From Dryas octopetala (taxonomy: Eukaryota > Streptophyta > Magnoliopsida > Rosales > Rosaceae), in NCBI GenBank assembly GCA_963921425.1, contig OY992833.1:27390698-27454697 (forward strand): a stretch of 64,000 nt of DNA, read 5' to 3'. Positions 37,031 to 48,861 of the stretch are shown in pieces. Under the pieces are notes generated by a model. That model saw only the letters and a list, made by a program, of their open reading frames with translations, searched no databases and had not been told where the DNA came from. Every line of letters begins with the position of its first letter. Position 1 is the stretch's first letter. A program made the position numbers and the translations under genes.

Positions 37031-38561
37031 TCATTGACCCTGCTGATTCCATTTCTTCATAATCTCTAGGAGTATGGCATTCCATGTGTCTACAGGCCCT
37101 GGCAAGCACCAATGCACACAATCATTTTGTACCCTCTCTGGAAACCCATTAGCAAATGGAAATGCATTCATATAAGGCCCCGGGTGACCATCTGGCCTCA
37201 ACAATGATAATTTGGTCACATCCAATTCCTCTACTCTAAAACCTTTAGAAAATTGTTTAGCATTCACCTTAGCAGCTTCTACTTCTTCCACTTCAACTTG
37301 CCTCATCTCAGCATCCATTCCTTCAAGCTGCTTCTCTTCCTCCTTGTAAGGCTTGGTCTTTGGACAAGCCCCTGCCTTGTCCCACTCACCTTCAAAATGT
37401 GCTGGTGAAAATGTAGTCACAATTACATCAATGCCATTGCCATTACCACTATTAGCCCCTCTCCTTTCAATTATGGTCTTAAGGGTAGTCTTTATTGCTT
37501 TTCTCAGCACATCATAGAAGCCTATCTCTGTGTGATTGAGACCAGGGCAGTAATGGCAGCCAAGAGCTGAATCACCCTCATAATACACAGCCGGATGTAA
37601 AAACCAATGCCCAACTGACAACACAATCATGTCCATCTGACCCATATCCGCTGCCCACCTCTCATTGACTTTATCCAAATACAATTTGTTGTAAGGAACT
37701 GAATTTGATTTCTCAACACCATTGACAAGAAACGGTGACCAGTAGACTGAAACATTGGCATTGTGAGAAGGAAAATGCCATCTACGAAACTTGTTCTCCT
37801 CCCCATCTGTGTAAACAAGGTTAGGGGGAGAGGCAGTGGCTAGCATGCAAAGAAGGGACTCCAATTGGTTCCTGGCCATGGAGTCACCGACAAAAGCTAG
37901 ATGCTTGTTGCTGATGAGTTGGAGGAAAGTGTTGGGTTCAAACCTTGGTAGGGGGCATTGCTTGGGTTTCCACCTCCAAAAGAGATAACCCAAATCAGCT
38001 CTTCCATGGGTGATGCAATTCTGTCCCTCCTTGATTGTACCACAGGTTGTGCCATTGTACAAAGGGCCCAGCTTGTCATGGACCCATTTCCCTCTGGTGT
38101 AGTCACATGGAGTTTCTTCAACTCTTTCCTTTTCTGCATAAAAGAACAACATGAAAAACCTTGTTAGCTGTAACAAATTACCAAGTTGAGTGGTCAACAT
38201 ACCAAAAACAAAGTAACAACCAAACCCAAGTGACCCAAAGAGAAAATGCTTTGGCAGAGGATGTACCCTGAGGAGAAGAGGAGGAGGAGGAGGATGAAGA
38301 AAAAGGGGGGAGTGAAGAAGATGATGTGGGTGAGGTGGAGATGGAAATGGAGGTCGAATGAGGGAGCTGATCTGTGGAAGTTTGAGGGAGGGAGGGAGAG
38401 TAGAAGTATAGGCGAATTATAGCTATGGGGAGGAGGACATAGACGGCATAGGGTATGAGTTTCTTGGTGAGAGAGTACGAGGAGTGAGAGTGCGAGTGGT
38501 CTTTAAAGGGGCTTGTGATTGTACCCATTTCATACCCTTCTTCTTTAATTTTCTCCTCCAC
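37031..38561 (-). CDS. Trichome birefringence-like (TBL) polysaccharide O-acetyltransferase
   Basis: Two exons, 38561-38267 and 38133-37031, encode 465 residues. TBL proteins are Golgi type II membrane enzymes that acetylate cell-wall polymers such as xylan, xyloglucan or mannan. Seen: a short cytoplasmic N-terminus, one membrane helix near residues 33-52 (LIPYAVYVLLPIAIIRLYFY), a Ser/Pro-rich stem, then the TBL domain starting CDYTRGKWVHD. The GDS motif lies in LAFVGDSMARNQLESLL and the DxxH motif in DCVHWCLPGPVDTWNAILLE, supplying the Ser-His-Asp catalytic set. The C-terminal style resembles the TBL23-26 group reported as mannan acetyltransferases, but I would not fix the substrate from sequence alone. 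The stem is low-complexity Ser. No damage seen. Confidence 0.93.
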
Positions 38562-38681
38562 TCTGTCTATATTTTTGGGTATGTATGCTCTGCAGCTGAG
38601 AAAGCTGAGAGAGGAAGAAAAAGTTGTTTTCTTCTGGTTCTCAGAAAAAGTTGTTTTCTTGATCAGTAGGCTTAAGCTACT

Positions 38682-38684
38682 GTA

Positions 38685-38734
<50 letters not shown>
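38682..38734. repeat. TG then GA compound microsatellite
   Basis: A short TG run passes directly into about 20 GA units, followed by an A-run, some 130 bp upstream of the TBL start codon. Confidence 0.9.
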
Positions 38735-38739
<5 letters not shown>

Positions 38740-40641
38740 AAAAAAGAGATGGGTTGATTCAGTCAAAGGCACATCGAGAATCCCATTATCTCTCTGGTTG
38801 GCCAACCAATTCGAAACCATTGGCGTTGTGATTGTTGTTGTCTTCACGCCTGTTGCAACATGTGCTACTCTCTGTTTGTGCTTTTTCTCTCTCCTTTTTA
38901 ATTACATTTTATTTTTGAGTTGTTTTTTTATATGGATACAGAGGAATATAATTATTAATTGGCTCCTTTTCCTTTTGTCTGGACCTTGACAATTGAATTG
39001 ACATGGCCACGTAGCTGCATTTTTTAATTTTTTATTATATATCATCTGTATTAGGAATTTAGGATTTAGGACATTGAAAACCTGAAACTACCCTTCTAAT
39101 ATTGACATATTCCTTGTTTATAAATTATAACCAAGAAAGTTCTTGTACTACTACCATAACCTCACATTGTTAATTAATGGTTCTTCTTTTGTGTCCATGG
39201 AACCCAACTAACTCATGGTCTTCCCGTATTGCCTATGCTACCTTTTTTTTGCCTATGCTACCTTTATAGTTATGGTAATTGATACCAATCTGCTTTCATA
39301 AAGGTGTTGTTCCAAAATGATGCTTAATTAATTAGTGCTTAGATGCATAATCGATCAAGTGCATGGGCCGATTATGATCAGCTTTCAGTACTGTCTATAT
39401 TAGGACCTAACTAGCAAGCATAAATAGCATTTTGGCCCGACTGATCTACCACAACTTTGCATTTGGTTTGGTTATATTATGCACAGCTAGATAGAGCGAC
39501 CTTCGATGATATGATTTTGAAATCTCCATTAATTGCTTCACGACTTCATTTTCAGTACAGTGGCGTGAGGCAGGAGCAATCAATTCAGTTGAGAAAAATC
39601 AGAAAGGATTAATCTTTTGATGCATTCTTTTCCACTAAATTACAACGCCCCCTACCTATAAAAGGCAAATTGCATCTGATAAAATAAAAAAAAAAACCCA
39701 CTCATAATAAATTCATAATCATCATGTGAAACAGCAAAAAGCGAGAGATAATTTATAAACTTTAATTTAATTGTGAGCATTGTCTTTCCTATGCATACAG
39801 TGCATACAAACTTCACCGAGTAAGGGGCATCATTTTTTGTGATATACAAACGGACTGCTATATATTGTATGTAGACTCTTGTAGTTTGATGTGATTTTGA
39901 CTTTTTTATTGTATAATTGTCTCCCCCCTCCACTGTACAGTCTGTACTCAAAAAAACTTACCATCATCACATCACATCACATCATATAATTGACAGATAT
40001 ATGTGTAGGTTTATTATATGAAGCCGTTGGAGTGGGTGGGAGTTGTTTAAATTACAATGCCCTACAATGTGTATATATATATGTGGAGTGTGTTAGTGTG
40101 ATACAGATCTTTCAGCAATAATGTGCTATTTGTATCTTGTTAATTATCTAGAAGTCTAGAACCACATGGCACCTCTTATCATTATATTATTTAATTTGTT
40201 TTCAGAGTGAAACAGAACAGTGCAGTGTATATTAGCTAGCTAGCCATTTGAATTAGTGTACTTAACTTCAATTTGAAGCTTTCAATCAAGTCCCAAACCC
40301 AAAATAAAACTCTCTTAAAACTCTCACATGCAGTAAAAAGAACAGATATATATAAAAAATGAATGTTTAATAAAAAGTGTGATCACTTTTCAATAGTCCA
40401 AGTCTTCTGCAACATTTGAAGCACATAAATTTGCATAGCATATATACAATGATTTGAGTGTGAATGAGATCTTGAGAGTTGAGATCCACTCGCCATTTTC
40501 AAAATGAGTATTAGTTAAGAGCAGGTCTAGCATCGAAATCATCTCAATATAATACATAAACATACATAGTAATCATCTTTAAAAAAAAATTTAGGAGGTA
40601 GCATGTGTGTGGCCAGCGGTACATAGATATATATATACAAT

Positions 40642-41046
40642 AATGCTATAAAATTAATTAGTTAGTAAGTTAATATAAAACTAACCACCCTGTTGGGCCC
40701 ACTGCACAATGTAATTTCAAAATCCAAACCGTTTATTTTTTAGGTCATGCTTCAAAGATCATTCATGTAAAAAATCTTTAAAATCGGAAGTCATTTAGCC
40801 ATTTGATTATAATAACAACTATTTCTATGTTTTTATCGAAAATACTGATCGTCTATTTATTTGATCTCAAATTAGATGACTACATGATTTTTGATTTAGT
40901 TGATTTTTTGCAATGATGATCTTTGAAGTACGTATAACCTAAATAATTGATGATTCGGATTATGAGATATGAGATTAGTGATGTGGTAAGCTCAAAAGCA
41001 TAGTTAACTTTATATTAACTTGCTAACTGATTAACTTTAGAGCATT
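40642..41046. mobile_element. MITE-like element with about 44-bp inverted ends
   Basis: The left end AATGCTATAAAATTAATTAG (continuing GTTAGTAAGTTAATATAAA) and the inverted right end AATGCTCTAAAGTTAATCAG (continuing similarly) match over about 44 bp with few differences. The 405-bp element has no coding frame. Target duplication not resolved. Confidence 0.65.
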
Positions 41047-43000
41047 CTACTATATATACATATAATTAAAGTATTAATTGTTATGATCTTATAGACGGAC
41101 ATATTTTTATGAACCCACAATATATAATATTTACATGCACTCAATACACATACACCGACACACGTTTGTGATGCCACGTACGCGGACCCGGAATGAAGAC
41201 AAAGCATTGTTTAATATATCCGCACGATGAAAATATCAAGACAGTAATGATTTAGTTTAGGTACATTACAAATTAAAGAACCTGTAAAATATATTCGTAT
41301 GACTAAATTGAATATGAACAATGAACATGATGATTCCCAGATGGAGTGGTGCCCAGCTCAGCTCCCACCAATTCCATGAAAATGATATGGACTGCCTTCT
41401 GCATGTTCTGGGCCCACATTAGGTAAAATTAAAAAGGGAGAAGTGTTAAAAATTCGCATGTGATGGTGACGCATTTTAAACCTCTAAATCTGATGAGTTT
41501 ACATTTTCATTTTTGGGGTATTGTTTTTGAATCATTAAATTCAGATGCATACAGTGTGATCAACAAGCGGGGTTGCTGGTTGAGAAAAATTGATTTATCC
41601 CAGTATATACATTTATGTAGGTGTTTATATTTTTCAATACGTTGTTATTATTATTGATCGTGTATGATAAAAGAGATTGAGACAATAAAGATGCACACTT
41701 GTTAAATAAAAGTTTTACTAGCAACCGATCTCATTAAAGGAAAAGAAAAGAATGGCTTGGCCCAACTTGTTTCTAAGGAGGAGTGCCAGAACTCACGGTC
41801 ACAGGACAAGACATCTATACGTATCTTGCTTGGCAATTTGGCATCTTGCTCGGCTTTCACCGTGAAAGCAGCCAAACTCATTCAAGAGTAAAGATGGACA
41901 CCTCGTTTTTAGTTGCAGAAAATCCAATTCCACGAGGAGCACAGATTCGGGAAATTAATTGCATCTTTAATTTATTGATATACATATACCCCACGTCTTC
42001 ACATTTCAGGCCTAACCTACGCACTTCATGCTTCTACCATTTTGTTTGTGGAAGCAAACAATTCTAGTGTGTTGTTGGATTCCTCGATTTCGGATTAAGA
42101 TCATTTTATTATTTAAATTCCTATTTTTTAAAACTACTTTGTAAGCATTTTTTTTTAATGGGGGCGTCTTTCAGGAAGAGTAATAAATGAATAAAATGCA
42201 GAGCTCCTTTTTAGCTATATAATTTCTTTAAAAAAAAAAAACACCTATACAATTTTGAAGTGGACTTTAATTGACTGGTACTAACAAACAATGGTGATAT
42301 GAGTGTGAACAATTTACCAAAAAGAAATGATAGGAGTGCAAATATATGAGAGTAAACATGAGAAAGTTTCATGGAGCCTCAAGTAGATCCGTCCCTATTT
42401 GAAGATGGGATTTTAAAGTTCAAATTTAACCTAAATATGTATTATTTTTATATCTCATGACAATGGAACTTGGTATGGTATCGAAATTCAAATCACAAAC
42501 CTACACTTTAAGTATGAGTTTGACATAGAACTCCAAACTCGAATCCTAAACTTCAAATCTTAAACATAAATTTTAAATATTCGGAAAATTCTAGACCGGA
42601 TGTTAGTTCAATCTTTAACCTCAAAACAGACCAGCCTTATAAATTATGATTTAAATCTCATTATACTTAATTGGTTGATTATACAAGTAAACTTATTAGA
42701 CTAAACTTTGAATTTGGATACTTGTCTCGATTATCCTTTGACTAAAAGAAAAAAGTGCACTGAACTATTACATGTTTACAAATCCTTTCATGTAAGTTAT
42801 TGAGCTAAAAAGATTTTGGTTCACAATCTATGGGCCTACGATATTGGCCCAACAAGAAATTGAATAAAAATTTTGGCAGTAGTTGGATCATTAAGATTTG
42901 GACCAAGAGTCCAACAAAGCCCTTTAACAATTTTTAGGAACGGTAAAATGACTAGGGCTTTGAATCGCAGAGCAGAACTCCAATTACTGGAAAATAAGGC

Positions 43001-44288
43001 ATGGCCATGGATGGCAGCAACGGGGAGGAGTTGGCCATTGGGTGTTTCGTCTCCATCAAGACCACGTTGAGCGACGAGTTCCAAGGCCAGGTCATCACCT
43101 TCGACCGCCCCTCCAACATCGTCGTCCTTCATATCCTTCACTAATCGCCCTATTATCACTTTAATTAATGATTTGGTTTGGTTTATGGTTTTTGCTAACC
43201 CTAGAAAAAAAAGGGATCTTTGCAATTTCTCTTTAACTTTTGGGATTACAAGAGGGTTCGAAAGGAGGGCCTCGGCGGAACATAAGGCTGCTGAAGGCAA
43301 ACTATATAAAGGAGTTGTCGTATCTGGGTCAAGCCGAAGACCCGCTCGATTTTAAAAAGTGTTATCTTGATCTTAATAGTCTCCGAGCCAGAGAGGAATT
43401 AGCGATTAGGTAATTCATTCGCCGTTACCCAGTTGGGGATTTTGTTGAATAATTGTGAATTGAAGTGTTGGGTGTGTTTAATTGCAGACAAGCAGAGGCA
43501 GAGTGCGAGAGGATTGGCGTGGGAGTCACCAGCCAGGCTCAGAGAATTTTCGACGCATTGTCTAAGACGTGAGTTCTTTGCTCATTTTTCCTAATTTAGC
43601 TCGTAGCTAAAGATATGGTGTTAACTCTGAGTATAACTGCATCTGCATTATGGTGATTCAGTAAAAGCAACCCACTTCTCTGCAAAATGCAAATGTCGTT
43701 TCTATGGAGCATATGTTCTTGAACTTAGTAATGAAAAGTTTTAAAATTTTTCTAAAACAGCTCAAAGATTTGAATTTATGAGATTCTAGGATGTATCTGC
43801 GTGTGTAAGTGTGAGCAGCAACGTTTTTGTGACATTTTCATTGTTTGGACTTTGGTGAACTTTTGAAACACTGATGATCGTTGCTTGAGCAGTTAGCACA
43901 GATGCAAAATATAGAATTTCAAGACTTTAGTTACAGTATAGATTAGTCTTTGGTTGTGACTTATAAAATTGTATAGTTTGCAAAAGTTATGTTTCCTGTA
44001 CTGAGTGTTATTGATGATGATCAGGCTTCCAGTGCGCTGGGACAAGACTGTCATAGTTGTGATGAATGAGGTGCGTGTAAGCAGTCCATATCTTCCTGAG
44101 TCTGTCAGTGGAGGAACTCCTGCTGCCAATGATCGGGTGAAGAAAGTGGTAAGATACTTGAAGGATGACACTACTTATTTTAGGCTGATTTTTATTAGGG
44201 AAATGTAGAACTCTTAACATATTCCATTTTTTGTTTCTAGCTTGAGTTTGAGAGGAAGAGGTTGCAAACTCGTACTGGTGGTCAGTAA
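43001..44288 (+). CDS. LSM12: LSM12 homologue (Lsm plus anticodon-binding domain)
   Basis: Five exons encode 180 residues: 43001-43130, 43250-43409, 43488-43568, 44025-44148, 44241-44288. LSM12 proteins pair an N-terminal Lsm-like fold with a C-terminal AD (anticodon-binding-like) domain. Animal LSM12 works with ataxin-2 in RNA regulation; the plant role is less clear. Seen: GCFVSIKTTLSDEFQGQVIT and FDRPSNIVVLQEGSKGGPRR (Lsm part), then NYIKELSYLGQAEDPLDFKK, LNSLRAREELAIRQAEAECE and the AD end WDKTVIVVMNEVRVSSPYLP. Intron 1 (43131-43249) has AT-AC ends, not GT-AG; the other introns are GT-AG. Without that splice the frame meets a stop after VVLHILH, so this junction decides the model. Met at 43001 or 43007 may start it (MAMDGS or MDGS). 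Confidence 0.93.
43131..43249 (+). other. U12-type AT-AC intron of LSM12
   Basis: The intron begins ATATCCTT, the exact minor-spliceosome 5' consensus, and ends in AC. TCTTTAAC at 43230-43237 differs by one base from the U12 branch-site consensus TCCTTAAC and lies 12-13 nt before the 3' end, the expected short spacing. Removing 119 bp joins CTTC to AAGAG and restores VVLQEGSKGGPRR. No GT-AG pair nearby does this. Confidence 0.92.
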
Positions 44289-47200
44289 TAGTTACACATT
44301 TGCACCTGATTGCCTGATAGGAAAAGACTTTTCCCTCGAGGGATGAAATCATGATGGGTATGTTCGTAACTCAGCCTTCTCTGAGGAGAGCATATTATCT
44401 ATTCTCTTGAGGCATGTGAACGCCTAAAACAAAGAATCAATCTGCTTACATATCATTTGGTCTGTAGCTATTCTTTGGTCTTGCCTGCAATTGGCTCTTC
44501 TGCTGTGTTTGCTTGTGCTGTTCATTTGAGACAGTTTGTCGTGCTCTGTTAAGAGATTGAGTTTTATCAAGTTTCTATTTAATCGTGCATGTCTCACAAT
44601 TCTCACAATAGGAGCAAGTAATCTGATTGGACATGGAAAACTATAATGAAGTTTAATTTGTTTGGCATTTATGTTCTGTAAAAATAAAGATAATTGTATG
44701 CTGCAGTATATATCAGAATATCTTTTAACCTCAGTCCAAAAAAATAGAATCTTTCAACCTTGAATTACGTACTTATCCCGCATAACTTCAAGATTAGCAT
44801 GATGCAGTATCCTTTTTGCAATAATATTTATTTTGGAGTTGGAAAAAAGTAAATTTGATTGGTTGAATAGGAGAAAGGGATGTCAATTTTTCTTTTACAT
44901 AGAGATCGGGTTGTGAATTAGTTGATGGAAAATTGCATTTTAACAACACTACTCGTTAGGTATGGTTTTCTCTGGTGTTGAACCGACAACATATGAAGGT
45001 GCCAAAATGTTTGTGTTATGCCCTTTTCATTTTACCCCCTCTATTTTTTTCTGGTGGGGACTTGCTCATTTTATTGTCCTCTTGCCCTCAAATTGTCTTC
45101 TTTCTGATAGAAATGGAAATAGGTACTGTGAGCTCTCGGGTTCTAGATGAGGTTTAAGAGGGGCATGATGAGTGCTTGTATTGGACAATTGGATTCTGGT
45201 GGTTTACCCTTTTCAATTCATCATCTATAATTTTTTTTTTTTCTTTTTGTTGTGGGTCGTTTCTTTGTATCTTGTGTGGTTTAGACCTAGGTTGAGCTGG
45301 GGAGGAGGTGTAAGAAAATTCTATGGTGTGCGAGAATTCCAGTTTAATGAGCCTTCTTTGCTCCGTGCGCTTTGCCCCCATAGGAATTGTATAAGATTTC
45401 CTCCGTAAATCTGAGTGTGGTAGTGCCGGGGTGCATTAGTGTCCTAAGTTCTTGGTTGGGATAAACAAGAGATGTCAAGTTAGCTGAGGGATCTGTTCAA
45501 TTGAGTCTAAAGTAAAATAAAGTTGCTACTTTCGAGGAGGAAATTCTAGATACTACGACGAAGAAACCAAGAAAAACAAATGTCAATGCATCATTATTTC
45601 TGGGGATTGCTATTTTATATCTAAAATAAAATAAAAAATGGATCCAAATCGATGGGATAGAGGAGTTCGAGTTCCAAGTAGTAAAGAAGGATTTGAAATC
45701 AATGTATTACAGTAGTTGATTGATCTGGATTATGGAATGCAACTACAAGTTCATGAAATTAAATTAAGGCCAATGACTTAAAATTTAATCCGACACAAAC
45801 CTATCTGCTTCTCTCTCAGTTTGCTGATTTGGTTGGGGCCAGTTAATTTGTGAGGGTATGAGTCTGAGTTGGGCAATTTGAAATGGGCCACAATAATTAG
45901 GCCTTGGAACTGATCTGGGCTTTAGAATTGTGCTCATTCCATTTGAATTTCGAAATATTTTGACCAATGAAAAGGAAGGAAAAGGAAAACATAGGTTACT
46001 TTTTTGGGTACTCCGAGTTTTAAAGCATAGGTTACTTGGAACCAAAAAGAAACAGCAAAAATGGTAATGGGTCTTCGTAAAACGACATGTACCAGCTGGG
46101 TAGGCAAAGGAAATTGAAAAAGTAAAAAAAGAAAAGGGCATGATACGAAAAGGCAGTCAAATATGAGTGGATTTTACTCCATCATATGTTGCAACTGGTT
46201 AATAGCCCCCACCTGGTAGATTTTCTGATTACTTATATTAAACGGAAGCATTAATAATATTCTTTTGCACGTACGAGGTTTAATTAAAATCATTCATGAA
46301 GTGGACCTCAACATTACTATTTTAAGTAATTAATAACAATAATAAAAATCTCATCTAATCTGGTCTGATGGATTGCTTTGGTGGATTTGATCTCAGATGG
46401 GTGTACAAACTACAAAGTAAGATTACTATTGAAATGCAATTTTGTATAGATAGTGGCCATCAGTGTGAAAGGAGAAGAACCATTTTCAAATTACACGTAG
46501 AAATGTAGAAATGTAGACAGCCGAAAGAGACCTTTACTTAAAGTGCCTTAGCAAAAGACTGAAGAAGTGTATGGCAGTAGTATGCTCATCTCTGTGTTTC
46601 TATCTGTTACCCAACAGGCTGCAGCTTTCGATGGCAAAGGACTAATGGAGGTTTCATTCATTCTATTACTTCATAGCCCGAGGACTCTAGGGTTATAATG
46701 GGAATTTAACGAACCAGCCTAAGCAATCAAATATTCAAATCTACTTCTTATACAGTCGATTCTTTTTTTTTTTTTTTGGCCATGTGTATACAGTCAATTC
46801 AATTAGAACTTTTTAGAGTTATAAGGACACTCAGTTACATGATGAGATCGAAATGGGTTCCCTCCCATTTTGTATGGCTGAGTATGAACTTTTTAGTTTC
46901 TTGCTATTTCTTTTTCTTTTTCTTTTTTCTTTTATAAAGTTGATTCATTAATTAATCTATTGATCAATATGTTTTGGGGTTTAGGGAAAAGAAGGTAAGG
47001 TGGGGGGGCCTTTTGTGGGGGCGGGGAATAAAAACTTTTGATGTTTACTTCATAACTTGGAAGGAAGGTCAGAATCATGGAAAGTTGTAGTTAAGTACTA
47101 GTACTCATCAAATAATGGAGTGACACCCCACAACCGGACACTTCAAACTCAATAAAGACAATTTCATTCTTTTATCAAATTAGAAATAAACTGAAGTTTC

Positions 47201-48861
47201 ACATCAAGAAATTAATAATTTAGATATGTGCAACTGTTAATGAATTGAAAGCAATGGTTTGGAATTTTGGATATATCCCCATGCAAACTCCACTCCAGGA
47301 ACAAATTAAAGTTCATGATTAACTAGGACATCTAGTTATCTAGGTGACCAAGTGGAGCATTTTCTTTGGCATCGTGTTCTTAAAAACTTGGTCAGTGTTC
47401 AACCAAAATTACCAGCACCCCTGACCCACTTGGTCCCAAAGTTGATACATTAACAACAGTTTCACAGTGCAAAAGGACTCTTACCATTTCTTGAGAGAAG
47501 TGGTATTCCCAACCTGAGAGAAGAAGGGTTGAAACATTGAGTTATGAGTATTGTATTTTTCTTACAAATTTCACTCACAGAAGTGGTTTCATTGCACATG
47601 CAGGTTTTGAATTTCTTTACTACACGCCAAAGTCGTGATTAATTTGCTCTCAGAGATTCAGAGTTTGTTTTATAGGATATGAAATGGGTAATATTATGAA
47701 GTAAAAAGTCATATTTGTTTTGGGTTTATTATATCTGATGTGAGAGAGAACTGTGGTGGCAACTGGCAAGCTTTGTTTAGGACGTGTCCCTGACAGATAG
47801 CTCAGTACCCAATCGTCATGCAAAGCCTTGAAGCAAAAAGACTCTGGGACAAAACGAAGGAGAAATATTGTGGGTATGTTTGACAATACTTGAAAAGAAA
47901 GGGGCTGAACACCTATCAGTTTTAGCAGCTCTGCAACAAGGTATGAATGAATTAATGAAATGACCACCCTTGAATTTAATGCAGTACTCTGTACTCTGTG
48001 CAAAAACGAGAGTTGTTTTATTTTCAAAGAGAGCTTTAAAGTTTTAACCATTTGTTTTCTTTACAATTAATAAAACTATAATTAGTAGTAAGATATATTA
48101 AAGGTGACGGTGGAGCTGCTTTTATACAAAACTTGTTCCTTACGTGATTGAGGAAAAGAAGGAAGACCCACATTACAAAATTAAAGACATGCATTAGAAA
48201 ATAGAAAATGATAAAGACACAAGGAGTAAGGAGATTCCTTTGGGGTCAGAGAGGTGTTTTGGTTTCTTTTCTCCCTTTAGGAGGGGAAGGCTCTCAATTT
48301 CTCTCCTCCTTTTGCTTTTCTCCACATCTTCACACTCGCTTTATGTTTCTTGGTCTCCAAGTGGGTTTTGGGTTGTAAATCTATCTCACTATGTTGTCAT
48401 AGTTTCACTACAATGTACACGCAGCCCTGACTCCTGAGTTTATCATTGTTCCTTCTTTAGCTTGAGCAAACTTTTTGACTTAACAGGAGAGTTTTCACTG
48501 CAACGCTTGCCTTCTGAATTTGCTATTTTGCTTCTTCAAAAGTAAGGTTCTTTTTCCCTCCCTCGTAATTCTTGTTATTTTCCTTTCTTTTTTTGTTTGT
48601 ATCAGTTTTCAGTCTTGCTAAGTGTGAGCTTAAGTGGGATTTATCGTTTAAGTTGGTCTTTGGGTGTTTGTTTGTTTGGGGTTGCGGAAAAGTTGCTTGT
48701 TGGGGATTGAGACGTCTTGGTTTTAGTAAACACGTTTTTCATTTCGTTTGGGTGTTTTGAGAATATGGGTATTGTCAGGAAATTCGGTTAATGTGCTGAG
48801 TAATAGCAAATAACTCTGGTGTCTTATAGAGAGAAGGAGAAGAAGAAAACAGGAAAAGAAC
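44289..48861. other. Intergenic region between LSM12 and the NAT gene
   Basis: About 4.6 kb with no recognisable gene. Short open frames here have no family features. The last 600 bp (pyrimidine-rich near 48260-48560) likely hold the NAT promoter and leader; a leader intron from about 48541 to 48830 is possible but unproved. Confidence 0.6.

Larger units (their letters stand above)
38562..43000. other. Intergenic region between TBL and LSM12 genes
   Basis: About 4.4 kb without a recognisable gene. It holds the TBL promoter, a TG/GA microsatellite at about 38682-38734 and an inverted-repeat element at 40642-41046. Otherwise it is AT-rich unique sequence. Confidence 0.6.

Noticed and set aside
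41783-42067. 94-residue plus-strand frame and its antisense, looked at as a possible gene remnant
   Set aside because: Less AT-rich than its surroundings, but neither strand gave a family match, so no gene is called.
42836-43300. 154-residue minus-strand frame over the start of LSM12
   Set aside because: It is the antisense of LSM12 exon 1, the AT-AC intron and part of exon 2, with no family resemblance of its own.
45785-46141. 118-residue minus-strand frame
   Set aside because: No recognisable motif and no neighbouring exon with matching phase.
47650-48051. 133-residue minus-strand frame upstream of the NAT gene
   Set aside because: No domain, no splice context and biased hydrophobic composition; treated as chance.
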